Under the pieces are notes generated by a model. It was not told the DNA's origin. It searched no databases and was given only the letters and a program-made list of their open reading frames with translations. Shown here piece by piece: positions 24,648-34,036 of a stretch of 64,000 nucleotides of DNA. How positions within the stretch are numbered: the first letter of the stretch is position 1; every line of letters begins with the position of its first letter. The position numbers and the translations under genes are program-made. Source of the stretch: Alteriqipengyuania lutimaris (GTDB lineage Bacteria; Pseudomonadota; Alphaproteobacteria; Sphingomonadales; Sphingomonadaceae); the NCBI RefSeq assembly GCF_003363135.1, contig NZ_QRBB01000001.1, positions 2,082,501 to 2,146,500 of the forward strand. The letters are read 5' to 3'.

Positions 24648-25412
24648 ATGGCCGAAAAATCCCGCCTGCGTCCGCTGGTTCGTATCCTGCGCCCCTTTGC
24701 CCGGCTGTCGAGCGACCGACTTGTGCTCACTCTGCTACTGCTTCTCGCGCTGCTCGTCGGGGGAAGGGCGTGGCTGGCGGAGAACCCGGGCAACAACCCC
24801 TGGGCCCCGCTCGACCTGCGCGAAGAGCCGGGCTGGGCGACGAAATCCAAGGTCGCGGCATTGCGCGACGACCCCGCGCAATGCCGCGCGGTGCTGGAGC
24901 GAAGCGAGGTGGCGTTCACCGCGCTTGATCCCGTGGGTGAGGCCCCGTGCCTGCGAGAGAACCGCACCCGGCTCGACGATTTTCCCTATGCCGGTCAGCG
25001 ACCCGATACGACGTGTGCAATGGCCGCAGCAATCGAAATCTGGCGGCGCGACAGCATGCAGCCGGCTGCGCAGGCGATCTTCGGGCAGGATGTCGCAGCA
25101 ATCGAGCATTTCGGCACCTTCAGCTGTCGCCGCCTCTATGGCCGCGACGAAGGTCCGTGGAGCGAGCACGCCACCGCCAACGCGATCGACATCGCCGCCT
25201 TCGTGCTGGAAGACGGCACGCGGATCTCCGTCGTCAATCACTGGGATGCCGGTGATGGGCCGGGCGACGATCGCTCGCGATTCCTGCACAGGGTGCGCGA
25301 TGGCGCATGCGGAACCTTCGGCACCGTGCTCTCCCCCGACTACAACGCCGCGCATCGCGACCATTTCCATCTCGATCAGGCGGGGCGAGGCTTGGGGGGA
25401 GTGTGCCGCTAG
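24648..25412 (+). CDS. Extensin-like family protein, membrane-anchored
   Basis: Protein of 254 aa with one hydrophobic segment near residues 25-39 that acts as an N-terminal anchor or uncleaved signal, placing the rest in the periplasm. The remainder is the bacterial extensin-like C-terminal domain: CAMAAAIEIW, HFGTFSCRRLYG, HATANAIDIAAFVL and NAAHRDHFHLD, with histidines, aspartates and paired cysteines. The HxxxxAxD and HRDHFH elements resemble the metal site of peptidoglycan-acting LAS peptidases, so a cell-wall role is plausible but unproven. It begins two bases after the dnaE2 stop, so it may be SOS-induced by read-through. The ATG at 24648 is chosen over a TTG two codons earlier. Confidence 0.85.
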   Translation: MAEKSRLRPLVRILRPFARLSSDRLVLTLLLLLALLVGGRAWLAENPGNNPWAPLDLREEPGWATKSKVAALRDDPAQCRAVLERSEVAFTALDPVGEAPCLRENRTRLDDFPYAGQRPDTTCAMAAAIEIWRRDSMQPAAQAIFGQDVAAIEHFGTFSCRRLYGRDEGPWSEHATANAIDIAAFVLEDGTRISVVNHWDAGDGPGDDRSRFLHRVRDGACGTFGTVLSPDYNAAHRDHFHLDQAGRGLGGVCR

Positions 25413-25606
25413 CCGCGCGGCGTGTTTGCGCTGTCCTACCACCGAAGCACTATGCGAAGACCGAGGAATGCCGGCCAGCGATCGTCGACGCGCCGCACTC
25501 AACGATTTGTGCTGGCCTGCGATGGGTAGTTTTAGGCTCAGGACAGTGTGTCAGGTGTGTCAGGCCACCGGGCGTTGCGACCGCGCTCGATGCGCGAAAA
25601 CGCCCC

Positions 25607-26296
25607 TCAAACCGCTTCCAGCGCGTATCCGGCAGAACGCACGGTGCGGATCGGGTCTTTCGCGCCTTCCAGTTCCAGCGCCTTGCGCAGCCGGCGGATA
25701 TGCACGTCGACCGTGCGCAGTTCGATATCGCTGCCCGTGCCCCACACCCCGTCGAGCAGCTGCCCGCGGCTGAAAACGCGCCCCGGGCTTTCCATGAAGA
25801 ACTTGAGCAGACGGTATTCGGTCGGGCCGAGCTGCAAGTTGCGCCCGCGTCGTTCGACCTTGTGCGCGACGGGATCGAGCCGGATGTCGCCGACCTCGAT
25901 CGTCTCGCCGGCAAGGGCGGGGCGGATGCGGCGCATGACGGCCGCGACGCGCGCCAGCAGTTCGCGCGGCGAAAACGGCTTGGTCAGATAATCGTCGGCG
26001 CCGGTTTCAAGCCCGCGCACGCGGTCGTCCTCTGCCTCGCGCGCGGTCAGCATGATGATCGGGACATGCGCGGTTTCCTTGTCGCGGCGCAGGCGACGGC
26101 AGACCTCGATCCCGCTGGTGCCCTCGATCATCCAGTCGAGGATGATGAGATCGGGCACGTCCTCGCTCGCCATCAACAGCGCTTCGTCGCCATCGGCGGT
26201 GACGCGCACCTGATAGCCTTCGTTGGCGAACCGGAATTCGAGAAGTTCGGCGAGCGCCGGGTCGTCTTCGACGAGGATCAGCTTTGCTGAAGGCAC
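25607..26296 (-). CDS. phoB: Phosphate regulon response regulator PhoB
   Basis: OmpR-type response regulator of 229 aa that binds Pho boxes and activates phosphate-scavenging genes when phosphorylated by PhoR. The receiver domain is residues 1-125 with Asp54 in LIILDWMIEG and the KPFSPRELLAR switch. The winged-helix domain follows (GPTEYRLLKFFMESPGRVFS, RTVDVHIRRLRKAL). The start codon is GTG at 26296. It is the last gene of the pstC-pstA-pstB-phoU-phoB run and sits about 54 bases after phoU. It is expected to regulate its own operon through the Pho box near 30590. Confidence 0.95.
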   Translation of the reverse strand: MPSAKLILVEDDPALAELLEFRFANEGYQVRVTADGDEALLMASEDVPDLIILDWMIEGTSGIEVCRRLRRDKETAHVPIIMLTAREAEDDRVRGLETGADDYLTKPFSPRELLARVAAVMRRIRPALAGETIEVGDIRLDPVAHKVERRGRNLQLGPTEYRLLKFFMESPGRVFSRGQLLDGVWGTGSDIELRTVDVHIRRLRKALELEGAKDPIRTVRSAGYALEAV

Positions 26297-26350
26297 GGGA
26301 ATTCTCGCTAGGTTTGGATTGATCGGGTGTTAGGACCGGACGGACCTAAG

Positions 26351-27022
26351 TCAACTGTCGTCGTCGAGCGGGTAGGACCCGGTCGCGGCGAAATAGACCA
26401 TTTCGGCCACGTTGGTGGCGTGGTCGCCGATCCGTTCGATATTGCGGGCCACGAACAGCAGCTGGGCCGCACTCGAAATGGTCGCAGGATTTTCGACCAT
26501 GTGGCTCACAAGATTGCGAAAAACCGAGTTGTAGAAGGCGTCGACCTTCTTGTCGGACGCGATTACTTCGAGCGCGAGCGAAGGGTCGCGCGCGGCATAA
26601 GCGGTAAGCACATCGTGTACCATCTCGGCTGCAACATCGCCCATGGCGGGCAGCAGGGTAAGCGGTTCGAACCGGGTGCGGCCTTCGATCCGGCCGACGC
26701 GCTTGGCGATGTTCTTCGCATAATCGCCGATCCGCTCCACCACGCCGGCGATCTTGAGTGCCGCGATGACTTCGCGCAGGTCGTCCGCCATCGGCGCGCG
26801 CAGGGCGATGATCTTGACCGCCAGCCGGTCGACCTCGACCTCGAGCGTGTCGAGCTTGCGATCTTCCGCGACGATCCTGTCGGCCAGTTCCTCGTCGCCC
26901 CGGATCAGCGCGTCGAGCGCGTTTTCGAGCGCGATTTCCGCCAGGCCGCCCATCTCGGTGATGAGACCGCGCAGCCGCGTGATGTCCTCGTCGAACGCCT
27001 TGACCGTGTGTTCTGCAATCAT
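26351..27022 (-). CDS. phoU: Phosphate signalling protein PhoU
   Basis: Cytoplasmic helical protein of 223 aa that links the Pst transporter to PhoR and restrains the Pho response when phosphate is plentiful. It has two PhoU repeats, each a three-helix bundle with an acidic metal-binding E/DxxxD pattern: [18 protein letters not shown] in the first half and [20 protein letters not shown] in the second, with [13 protein letters not shown] and [12 protein letters not shown]. The longer open frame upstream is a shadow of pstB. The ATG at 27022 overlaps the pstB stop by four bases (ATGA), which fits translational coupling. Confidence 0.95.
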   Translation of the reverse strand: MIAEHTVKAFDEDITRLRGLITEMGGLAEIALENALDALIRGDEELADRIVAEDRKLDTLEVEVDRLAVKIIALRAPMADDLREVIAALKIAGVVERIGDYAKNIAKRVGRIEGRTRFEPLTLLPAMGDVAAEMVHDVLTAYAARDPSLALEVIASDKKVDAFYNSVFRNLVSHMVENPATISSAAQLLFVARNIERIGDHATNVAEMVYFAATGSYPLDDDS

Positions 27023-27807
27023 CCGTAGCGTCCAGTGATGTAGTCCTTCGTCCGCTCCTCTAGAGGATTGGTGAAGATCTCGTCCGTGGGGCCATACTCG
27101 ACCATCTTGCCGAGGTGGAAAAAGGCGGTTCGCTGCGAAACGCGCGCGGCCTGCTGCATCGAGTGGGTGACGATCACGATCGCGTAGCGGCCCGCGAGTT
27201 CGTCGATCAGCTCCTCGATCTTGGCGGTTGCGATCGGGTCGAGCGCGGAGGCCGGCTCGTCCATCAGGATGACCTCGGGATCGACCGCGATGGCCCGCGC
27301 GATGCACAGGCGTTGCTGCTGCCCGCCCGAAAGCGCGGTGCCCGATTCGCTCAGCCGGTCCTTCACCTCGTTCCAAAGGCCTGCGCGCTGGAGCGAGCGT
27401 TCGACGATCTCGTCCAGTTCGCCCTTGCTATTGGCGAGGCCGTGGATCTTGGGGCCGTAGGCGATGTTGTCGTAGATCGACTTGGGGAAAGGGTTGGGCT
27501 TCTGGAAAACCATGCCGACCCGCGCGCGCAGCTGCACGACATCCATCCCGCTGGAATAGATGTTCTCTCCGTCGAGCTCGATATCCCCCTCGACCCGGGC
27601 CGAAGCGATCGTGTCGTTCATGCGGTTGAGCGTGCGCAGGAAGGTAGACTTGCCGCAGCCCGACGGCCCGATGAAGGCGGTGACGTACTTGGTCGGGATG
27701 TCGATCGACACCTCGTCGATCGCCTTCTTGTCACCATAGAAGACCGAGACGCCGCGCGCGCGCATCTTGGCCTCGGCCTTGTCGTCCATTTCGTGGAGTA
27801 CGGTCAC
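27019..27807 (-). CDS. pstB: Phosphate ABC transporter ATP-binding protein PstB
   Basis: ATPase subunit of the high-affinity phosphate importer, 262 aa, docking on PstA and PstC at the inner membrane. Walker A is GPSGCGKST, the Q-loop is [15 protein letters not shown], the signature is [14 protein letters not shown], Walker B is [13 protein letters not shown], and the switch histidine is in [13 protein letters not shown]. All are canonical for PstB. The GTG start at 27807 overlaps the pstA stop (GTGA), a four-base coupling. The family-typical [14 protein letters not shown] near residue 24 shows the N-terminus is complete. Confidence 0.96.
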   Translation of the reverse strand: MTVLHEMDDKAEAKMRARGVSVFYGDKKAIDEVSIDIPTKYVTAFIGPSGCGKSTFLRTLNRMNDTIASARVEGDIELDGENIYSSGMDVVQLRARVGMVFQKPNPFPKSIYDNIAYGPKIHGLANSKGELDEIVERSLQRAGLWNEVKDRLSESGTALSGGQQQRLCIARAIAVDPEVILMDEPASALDPIATAKIEELIDELAGRYAIVIVTHSMQQAARVSQRTAFFHLGKMVEYGPTDEIFTNPLEERTKDYITGRYG

Positions 27808-29078
27808 CAGCTTTTCTCGAACTTGTTGCGCAGGTAGATAGCGAGGGCATTCATCACGAGCAGGAACAGCAATAGCACGATAATCGCGGCGCTGGTCCGT
27901 TCGATGAAGCCGCGGTCGATTTCATCCGACCAGAGGAAGATCTGCACCGGCAATACGGTGGCGGGCGAGGTAAAGCCATCCGGGGGCGTCGCCACGAAGG
28001 CGCGCATGCCGATCAACAGCAGGGGCGCGGTTTCGCCCAATGCGCGCGCCATGCCGATGATGGTGCCGGTCAGGATGCCGGGCAGGGCCAGCGGCAGGAC
28101 ATGGTGGAACACCACCTGCACGGGGCTCGCGCCGATCGCCAGCGCACCGTCGCGGATCGAGGGCGGAACCGCCTTGATCGCGTTGCGGCCGGAGATGACG
28201 ATCACCGGCATCGTCATCAGCGCCAGCGTCATGCCGCCGATCAGCGGGGCCGAACGCATGTTGGGGAAGATCGTCAGGAATACCGCCAGGCCCAGCAGGC
28301 CGAAAATGATCGATGGAACGGCCGCGAGGTTGTTGATCGACACCTCGATAATGTCGGTCCAGCGGTTCTTGGGCGCATATTCCTCGAGATAGAGCGCAGA
28401 GAGCACCCCGATGGGGAACGCCAGCGCAAGCGTGACGATCATCGTCAGGATCGATCCCTTGAGCGCACCCCACACGCCGACCTGCTGGGGATCGGTCGCA
28501 TCTGATCGGACGAGGAAGCCCCAGTCGAAGCGTTTTGCCAGATTGCCGTCGCGCTGCAGCTGGCTCGCCAGCGCCCGCATTTCGGCGTTGCCTTCGTCGT
28601 CGAGGCCCATCGCAAGATCGCCTGTCGACGGCAGCCAGAAGGTTTCCTGCCCGCGGAGCAGAGACGGGTCGGAGCGCAGCGCAGCGGCAACCTCGCGCCA
28701 GGCGTCCTGGCTCAGTTCCTGCGCGCCCTCCTCGCCGAGGGCCTGCTCGGCGGAGAAGCCGACCACTTCGGGCAGCCCCTGCATCTCCAGCATCTGCAGC
28801 GCACCGGACTTGTTCAATGTGGATGCGTCACCGGAAATGCCCGAGGCGGCGAAATCGATCGGCACCTTCAGTTCGGCGCGCTGGAAACCGCCGATCCCAT
28901 TGATGGTCATATTGGCGAGCAGCACGATGAGGATCGCGATCGAGACGAGGATCGCGAACAGTCCGAACAGCTTGAAGCGCCGTTCGGAGGCATAGCGCTG
29001 CTTGAGCCGTTTTTCGAACGCCTGAGTCCGCGTGGGCTGGCCGTCGTCGAGGGCGGTGGGATCGGCGGGGTTACTCAT
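27804..29078 (-). CDS. pstA: Phosphate ABC transporter permease PstA
   Basis: Inner-membrane permease of 424 aa, noticeably longer than the roughly 290-aa E. coli protein. After the first helix (about 37-58) comes a large periplasmic insert of some 130 residues, as in the DUF3333-bearing PstA proteins of alphaproteobacteria. The permease core follows with [20 protein letters not shown] and the cytoplasmic EAA-like loop with [14 protein letters not shown] and [13 protein letters not shown]. It overlaps pstC by eight bases and pstB by four, so the three are coupled. Confidence 0.93.
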   Translation of the reverse strand: MSNPADPTALDDGQPTRTQAFEKRLKQRYASERRFKLFGLFAILVSIAILIVLLANMTINGIGGFQRAELKVPIDFAASGISGDASTLNKSGALQMLEMQGLPEVVGFSAEQALGEEGAQELSQDAWREVAAALRSDPSLLRGQETFWLPSTGDLAMGLDDEGNAEMRALASQLQRDGNLAKRFDWGFLVRSDATDPQQVGVWGALKGSILTMIVTLALAFPIGVLSALYLEEYAPKNRWTDIIEVSINNLAAVPSIIFGLLGLAVFLTIFPNMRSAPLIGGMTLALMTMPVIVISGRNAIKAVPPSIRDGALAIGASPVQVVFHHVLPLALPGILTGTIIGMARALGETAPLLLIGMRAFVATPPDGFTSPATVLPVQIFLWSDEIDRGFIERTSAAIIVLLLFLLVMNALAIYLRNKFEKSW

Positions 29079-30456
29079 AAGCCTCCCGGAAGCGCTTTAC
29101 GACGCGCAGGGCGATGAAGTTGAGCAGCAGCGTCACCATGAACAGGACGAAGCCGAGCGCAAAGGCGCTGAGCGTCGCGGGATGGTCGAAGCTGCCTTCC
29201 CCCGTCAGCAGCGCGACGATCTGCACGGTGACCGTCGTCATCGCTTCCAACGGATTGCCGGTCAGATTCGCGGCGGTCGATGCAGCCATGACGACGATCA
29301 TCGTCTCGCCGATCGCACGGCTGATGGCCAGCATCACTCCGCCCACGATGCCCGGCAAGGCGGCAGGGATCAGCACGCGCTTGATCGTTTCGGACTGGGT
29401 GGCGCCCATCGCGAGGCTGCCGTCGCGCATCGAGCCGGGCACGGCCGCAATGCTGTCATCGGCCATCGAGGAGACGAAGGGAATGATCATCACGCCCATG
29501 ACAAGGCCTGCCGCGAGCGCGCTTTCGGACGACGCATTGTCGATCCCGATGGCCTGTGCGGCATCGCGAATGCGCGGCGCCACGGTCAGCGCAGCAAAAT
29601 AGCCGTAGACCACGGTGGGCACGCCGGCGAGAATCTCGAGCGCGGGCTTGATAATCTTGCGCCAGCGCGGGCTGGCATACTGGGTGAGATAGATCGCGCT
29701 CATCATGCCGAGCGGAATCGCGACGATCATGGCGATGATCGCACCGATGAAAATCGTGCCCCAGAACAGGGGGATCGCGCCGTAGCGATCGCCCTGGGGT
29801 GCGTCGGGGTTGGCCATTGGATCGGGATTCCAGCTCAGTCCGAACAGGAAATCGATCGGCGAGACCATGCCGAAGAAACGGATCGTTTCGAACACCAAGC
29901 TCGCGAGAATGCCGAAAGTGGTGAGGATCGCGACGAGGGAGGCCAGCAGCAGGACGATCATCACGGCGCGTTCCACCTTCACGCGCGCCGTGAATTCGGG
30001 CTTCAGCCGGCTGAAGGCCCATAGGCCGAGGATGGCCGCCATTGCGAGCGCGAAAGCGAGCCCTACCAGATTATAGAACCGCTCTGCCTCACGGAACGGT
30101 TCGATCAGGTCCTGCGCCTGCGGATTGAACACTCCGGCGGCGTTGCCATTGGCCACCGCGCGCGCTTCCGCCAGAATCGACTGGCGCTGGAACCCGAAGG
30201 TCGGCAGGTCCTGTGCGGCAGGGCTCGCAAGCACCCATTGTTCCACCAGTATGGGCGACAGGATGCTCCACAACACCGCGAACAGGGCGAGGGGGCAGGC
30301 AATCCAGATCGCGACGAACCAGGCGTGATAGCCGGGCCGTGCGACCACACGCCGGGGCTCACCACCACGGGTGAACGAGCGGGCCTTGGCGCGGCCCGCA
30401 AGCCACCCGGCAAGACCGAGACCGATGGCCAAAAGAAACAGAAAGGCGGGAGACAT
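29071..30456 (-). CDS. pstC: Phosphate ABC transporter permease PstC
   Basis: Partner permease of PstA, 461 aa, also longer than the E. coli form owing to an N-terminal region with two extra helices and a soluble stretch (residues about 1-160). The core contains AIYLTQYASPRWRKIIKPAL, the conserved loop GATQSETIKRVLIPAALPGI and AISRAIGETMIVVM. It is the first gene of the transport operon. A Pho box lies 128 bases upstream. There is no pstS gene between the Pho box and pstC, or anywhere in the window, although the binding protein is needed for transport. Confidence 0.93.
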   Translation of the reverse strand: MSPAFLFLLAIGLGLAGWLAGRAKARSFTRGGEPRRVVARPGYHAWFVAIWIACPLALFAVLWSILSPILVEQWVLASPAAQDLPTFGFQRQSILAEARAVANGNAAGVFNPQAQDLIEPFREAERFYNLVGLAFALAMAAILGLWAFSRLKPEFTARVKVERAVMIVLLLASLVAILTTFGILASLVFETIRFFGMVSPIDFLFGLSWNPDPMANPDAPQGDRYGAIPLFWGTIFIGAIIAMIVAIPLGMMSAIYLTQYASPRWRKIIKPALEILAGVPTVVYGYFAALTVAPRIRDAAQAIGIDNASSESALAAGLVMGVMIIPFVSSMADDSIAAVPGSMRDGSLAMGATQSETIKRVLIPAALPGIVGGVMLAISRAIGETMIVVMAASTAANLTGNPLEAMTTVTVQIVALLTGEGSFDHPATLSAFALGFVLFMVTLLLNFIALRVVKRFREAYE

Positions 30457-30583
30457 GCTGCGGCCTGAACCCTCGTATCCTCAATTGGGGATTTCGCCGT
30501 CCGGCGACCGACCCCCTTGTTGGTGCTTAACCGCGCGAAGGGTCGCTTGGAAAGCGACCGAGCCGACGCCCTGTTGAAATAAT

Positions 30584-30601
30584 GTGGCAGGGTAATGACA
30601 C
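30584..30601 (-). promoter_or_regulatory. Pho box upstream of pstC
   Basis: On the minus strand the bases read GTGTCAT-TACC-CTGCCAC. The known PhoB site is two CTGTCAT-like heptamers 11 bases apart, and here the halves match at 6 and 5 of 7 positions with the correct spacing. It lies in the gap between phoR and pstC, oriented toward pstC. Confidence 0.7.
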
Positions 30602-30617
30602 TTTGCGTCCCCGCAGC

Positions 30618-31880
30618 CTAGCGGCCCGCTTCAGCGTCGAATTCTTCCTCCGACGCGGATCTCCGCGATGACTGCGCTTGGTCTGGTTCGATCAGATCTG
30701 CCTCTTCGCTTTCGCGAGGAAGACGAACGGTAACGGTCGTTCCCTTGCCCACCGCGCTCTCGATATCAAGCCGACCGTGGTGCCGCTCGACGATGTGCTT
30801 CACGATTGCCAGGCCCAGGCCAGTACCGCCGGACATGCGACTGCGCCCCGGATCGGTCCGGTAGAAGCGCCGGGTGAGGTGCGGCAGGTGCTCGGGCTCG
30901 ATTCCCTCTCCCTGGTCCTCGACTTCCAGCTTCGCTTCACCGAGCGCCGATTCGGTCAGGCGCACGGCGACCGGCGTGCCTGCCCGACCATATTTGAAAG
31001 CATTGTCGACGAGGTTGCGCACCAGCTGCTCCAGCTGTTGCGGGTCGCCCAGCACGAAGAAGCGCCCGTCCGCCCGGTATTCGACCCGATCCGCACGATC
31101 CGCACCGGCGCCCTCATGCGCAGCACGTTTGACCAGGCTGTTGAGGTCCACCTTGGTGTCGGGGCGGTCGTGCTTCTCCGCTTCGACTCGTGAGAGCGAC
31201 ATCAGATCGCTCACGAGATTCTGCAGTCGGCGTGCCTCGCGGTGGATCGTGTCGAGAAATTTGCGCGCGGTGGGCTCGTCGATATCTTCGGGATGCTCGC
31301 TCAGCGTCTCGACATAACCGATGATCGAAGACAGCGGGGTGCGCAGTTCGTGACTGGCGTTCGCGACGAAATCGGTATGTGCCCGGCTGATATCGGATTC
31401 GGCGGTCTTCGAGATCAGTTCGATGACCGCAGAGCGATCATCGATCGCATATCGGCTGACCCGCCATACGTCCTTGCGCCGGACGAGGCCGGTGATGATG
31501 GCTTCGCCGTGCTTGTCGCTGTCCATCAGCGCGATCGCACTCGGATGCCGGATGGCGACGCGGACGTCCTGCCCGATGACGTGATGGCCGAGGAGCGCGC
31601 GGGCCGAGGCATTGGCGATGACCACGCGCTTGCGTTCGACGAGCAGGAGCGGCGAGTATGCATTCTCGATCATCCCGGCCAGGCTTTCGCGCGAAAGGCC
31701 TTCCGGCTGCGCATTCGTTTCCGGGGAAAGTTCCGGCGGATGGCTGATCCACAGGCTGAGCGACCATACCAGCCAGATGGCGAGCGCATAGGAAAAGGGC
31801 ACGCCCGCAAGCATCATCAGCACGGCACTGCACGACGCGATGGCGAGCCCGGCCCAGGGCAGGAGGAGCGGCTTTTGCAT
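30618..31880 (-). CDS. phoR: Phosphate regulon sensor kinase PhoR
   Basis: Histidine kinase of 420 aa that phosphorylates PhoB. Two short N-terminal membrane helices (about 8-25 and 28-46) with almost no periplasmic loop fit PhoR, which senses through the Pst-PhoU complex rather than by binding phosphate. A PAS-like region at about 65-155 is followed by the H-box FVANASHELRTPLSSIIGY with His177, the N-box NLVDNAFKYG, and the G boxes DQGEGI and GGTGLGLAIVKHI. The gene precedes the pst operon on the same strand but is separated from it by a Pho box and 161 bases, so phoR may have its own promoter. There is no clear ribosome binding site. Confidence 0.94.
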   Translation of the reverse strand: MQKPLLLPWAGLAIASCSAVLMMLAGVPFSYALAIWLVWSLSLWISHPPELSPETNAQPEGLSRESLAGMIENAYSPLLLVERKRVVIANASARALLGHHVIGQDVRVAIRHPSAIALMDSDKHGEAIITGLVRRKDVWRVSRYAIDDRSAVIELISKTAESDISRAHTDFVANASHELRTPLSSIIGYVETLSEHPEDIDEPTARKFLDTIHREARRLQNLVSDLMSLSRVEAEKHDRPDTKVDLNSLVKRAAHEGAGADRADRVEYRADGRFFVLGDPQQLEQLVRNLVDNAFKYGRAGTPVAVRLTESALGEAKLEVEDQGEGIEPEHLPHLTRRFYRTDPGRSRMSGGTGLGLAIVKHIVERHHGRLDIESAVGKGTTVTVRLPRESEEADLIEPDQAQSSRRSASEEEFDAEAGR

Positions 31881-31959
31881 GATGTGGGGGCTTAGGGAGA
31901 AAGTTTCGCTTTCGCCAGCCCGCGCGGGGGTGGGCGGCTCAAGCGAAAAACTATCCGGA

Positions 31960-32034
31960 TGGTGACCCCTACGGGAATCGAACCCGTGTTTCAGCCGTGA
32001 AAGGGCCGCGTCCTAACCGCTAGACGAAGGGGCC
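31960..32034 (-). tRNA. tRNA-Glu (UUC)
   Basis: 75 bases including an encoded CCA. Acceptor stem GGCCCCT with AGGGGTC (one G-U pair), then discriminator A and CCA. The T arm holds GGTTCGATTCC and the D arm GTCTAGCGGTTAGGAC. The anticodon loop CTTTCAC gives UUC, reading glutamate codons. Confidence 0.97.
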
Positions 32035-32095
32035 ACATCCGAATGAAGCTTCTGGCAGACCGGCAAAAAGCCGTTAGCGCCGAAGCGAGCCGCGC

Positions 32096-32123
32096 ACTTA
32101 GGGGGGTGGGGCAAAGCGGTCAA
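32096..32123 (-). promoter_or_regulatory. Candidate promoter for tRNA-Glu
   Basis: Minus-strand TTGACC (32118-32123) and CTAAGT (32096-32101) are 16 bases apart, placing a start site about 55 bases before the tRNA. The -35 is good and the -10 is poor. It lies in the 107-base gap after recJ. Confidence 0.4.
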
Positions 32124-32141
32124 GCCCACAATCGTGCAAAA

Positions 32142-33956
32142 TCATCGCTCGACCAATGCGGCGTCTTCCAGATGCAATTCCGCACGTGGCGTATTGGCCC
32201 AGGTGTCCACCTTGGCGCGGCCTGCAAGCCACAGCTGCGTTCCGGGATGGAGGGCGAGGAGGGCCTGCCCCCACTCGGTATCGGCGATGCGGAATGCGAT
32301 CGCCTTGATTGATCCGCCATCGCGCGATCCCGCGACGAGCCGCACGTGATCGTTTCCGACGCGGTCGACCTTCACCACGTGGACCGGCCCGATCGCGAGT
32401 CGCGGCCCGGGCCAGCCCATCCCGTAAGGCCCCCCGCGCTCCAGCGTCTCGACCAAATCGACCGTCAGCCCGCGCGGACCGAGCGAAAGATCGAAACCGA
32501 GCGAGGCTTCGGCGCTGGCTGCCGCAACCTGCTTTTCCAGCCGCGCTTCGAGCCAGTCCGACAGCGCTTCGATCCGGTCTTCGCGCACGGTCAGCCCTGC
32601 CGCCATGGCATGACCGCCGCCCGCTTCCAGCAGCCCTTCCTCGCGCGCCGCCATGATCGCCGCGCCGAGATCCACGCCGGAGATCGAACGCCCCGATCCC
32701 TTGCCGAGGCCGGTTGCGGCATCGCGCGCGATCACGAGGCTGGGCCGGCCAGTCTTTTCCTTGATTCGGCCCGCCACGATTCCGATGACGCCCGGGTGCC
32801 AGCCTTCGCCGTGGACGATTTGCACGGCACGGTTGGCCTGGCCTGCAAGCTGCACCTCGCCCGCTTCCTGCACGGCCGCCTCGATCGCGCGCCGATCCTC
32901 GTTGAGTTCCGAGAGCTGCGCTGCGATGTGTGCGGCCTCCTCGGCATCTTCGGTCGTCAGCAGGCGCACGCCGAGCGTCGATTCGCCCACGCGCCCGCCC
33001 GCGTTGATTCGCGGACCCAGCGCAAAGCCGAGATCGGAGGAGATCGGAGCGCGGGTCAGCCTGCTCGCATCGATCAGCGCGCTCATGCCGGTATTGGCTC
33101 GCTTCGCCATGACCTTGAGGCCCTGCGATACGAAAGCGCGATTGAGCCCGTGCAGCGCGGCGACGTCCGCCACAGTGCCCAGCGCCACGAGATCGAGCAG
33201 GCCGCGCAGGTCCGGCTCGGACCGGTCCTTGAAATAGCCGTCCGCCCGCAAGGTGCGGACCAGCGCGATGGCGACGAGAAACGCCACCCCGACTGCCGCG
33301 AGATGACCGTGCGCTGCCGCGTCGTCCGCTTCGTCGAGCCGGTTGGGATTGACCAGCGCGACCGCAGCCGGGCGTTCGGGCGAGCACTTGTGGTGGTCGA
33401 TCACGATCACCTCCACCCCCGCATCGCGCGCGGCCGCAAGGGCCTCGTGCGCCATCGCACCGCAATCGACGGTCACGACCAGGCTCGATCCTTCCTCACC
33501 CAGCTTCACCAGCGCTTCGCCGCTGGGGCCGTATCCTTCGAGAAGGCGATCGGGGATGTAATGGCCCGCCTCGTGCCCGAGTATCCGGAAGAGGCGAATC
33601 AGCAAGGCGGCCGAGGTCGCGCCATCGACATCGTAATCGCCGTAGATCGTCACCCTTTCGCGGCTGACGATGGCCTTGGCGAGGCGCTGGGCGGCGACGT
33701 CCATGTCCTGGAAGATCGAAGGGTCGGGCAGGAACGCTGCCAGTTTGGGTTGGCGCTGCCGATCCAGATCGTCGCGGCTAACGCCTCGCGCCAGAAGCAG
33801 CTGGGTGAGGATGTCATCGCTCAGGCCCGCCGCCGCGCCCCCGTATCCATCGGCATACTGGTTGCGACCGCCGCGCCAGCGCCAGCTGCGCCCGGCAAGC
33901 GAGCGCTCGACGCCGAAAACATGCGTCGCGGAGGAGGGCGAAGATATGGTGGCCAT
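32142..33956 (-). CDS. recJ: Single-stranded-DNA exonuclease RecJ
   Basis: 5'-to-3' single-strand exonuclease used in RecF-pathway recombination, mismatch and base-excision repair. It is 604 aa. The DHH phosphoesterase signature is complete: GDYDVDG with Asp107, Asp109 and Asp111, then VDCG and VIDHHK (Asp187, His188, His189). The second half has the DHHA1 region with GEGWHPGVIGIVAGRIKEK and the substrate loop GSGRSISGVDL, GGHAMAAGLT, and then the OB fold. The start is supported by AGGA 11 bases upstream. It is divergent from the flavodoxin-like gene across 80 bases, and no SOS box is visible in that gap. Confidence 0.95.
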   Translation of the reverse strand: MATISSPSSATHVFGVERSLAGRSWRWRGGRNQYADGYGGAAAGLSDDILTQLLLARGVSRDDLDRQRQPKLAAFLPDPSIFQDMDVAAQRLAKAIVSRERVTIYGDYDVDGATSAALLIRLFRILGHEAGHYIPDRLLEGYGPSGEALVKLGEEGSSLVVTVDCGAMAHEALAAARDAGVEVIVIDHHKCSPERPAAVALVNPNRLDEADDAAAHGHLAAVGVAFLVAIALVRTLRADGYFKDRSEPDLRGLLDLVALGTVADVAALHGLNRAFVSQGLKVMAKRANTGMSALIDASRLTRAPISSDLGFALGPRINAGGRVGESTLGVRLLTTEDAEEAAHIAAQLSELNEDRRAIEAAVQEAGEVQLAGQANRAVQIVHGEGWHPGVIGIVAGRIKEKTGRPSLVIARDAATGLGKGSGRSISGVDLGAAIMAAREEGLLEAGGGHAMAAGLTVREDRIEALSDWLEARLEKQVAAASAEASLGFDLSLGPRGLTVDLVETLERGGPYGMGWPGPRLAIGPVHVVKVDRVGNDHVRLVAGSRDGGSIKAIAFRIADTEWGQALLALHPGTQLWLAGRAKVDTWANTPRAELHLEDAALVER

Positions 33957-34036
33957 GACACCATCCTAGCCTGCCAGCGCCGCGCGACATAGCGCCATGC
34001 CGTTGACTTTCGACAGCCACGCCCGAGGTTGGCCGC

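Noticed and set aside
25413..25606. GTGTCAG direct repeat near 25545 as a second Pho box
   Set aside because: The repeat period is 9 bases, not the 11 required, and the site lies downstream of both neighbouring genes.
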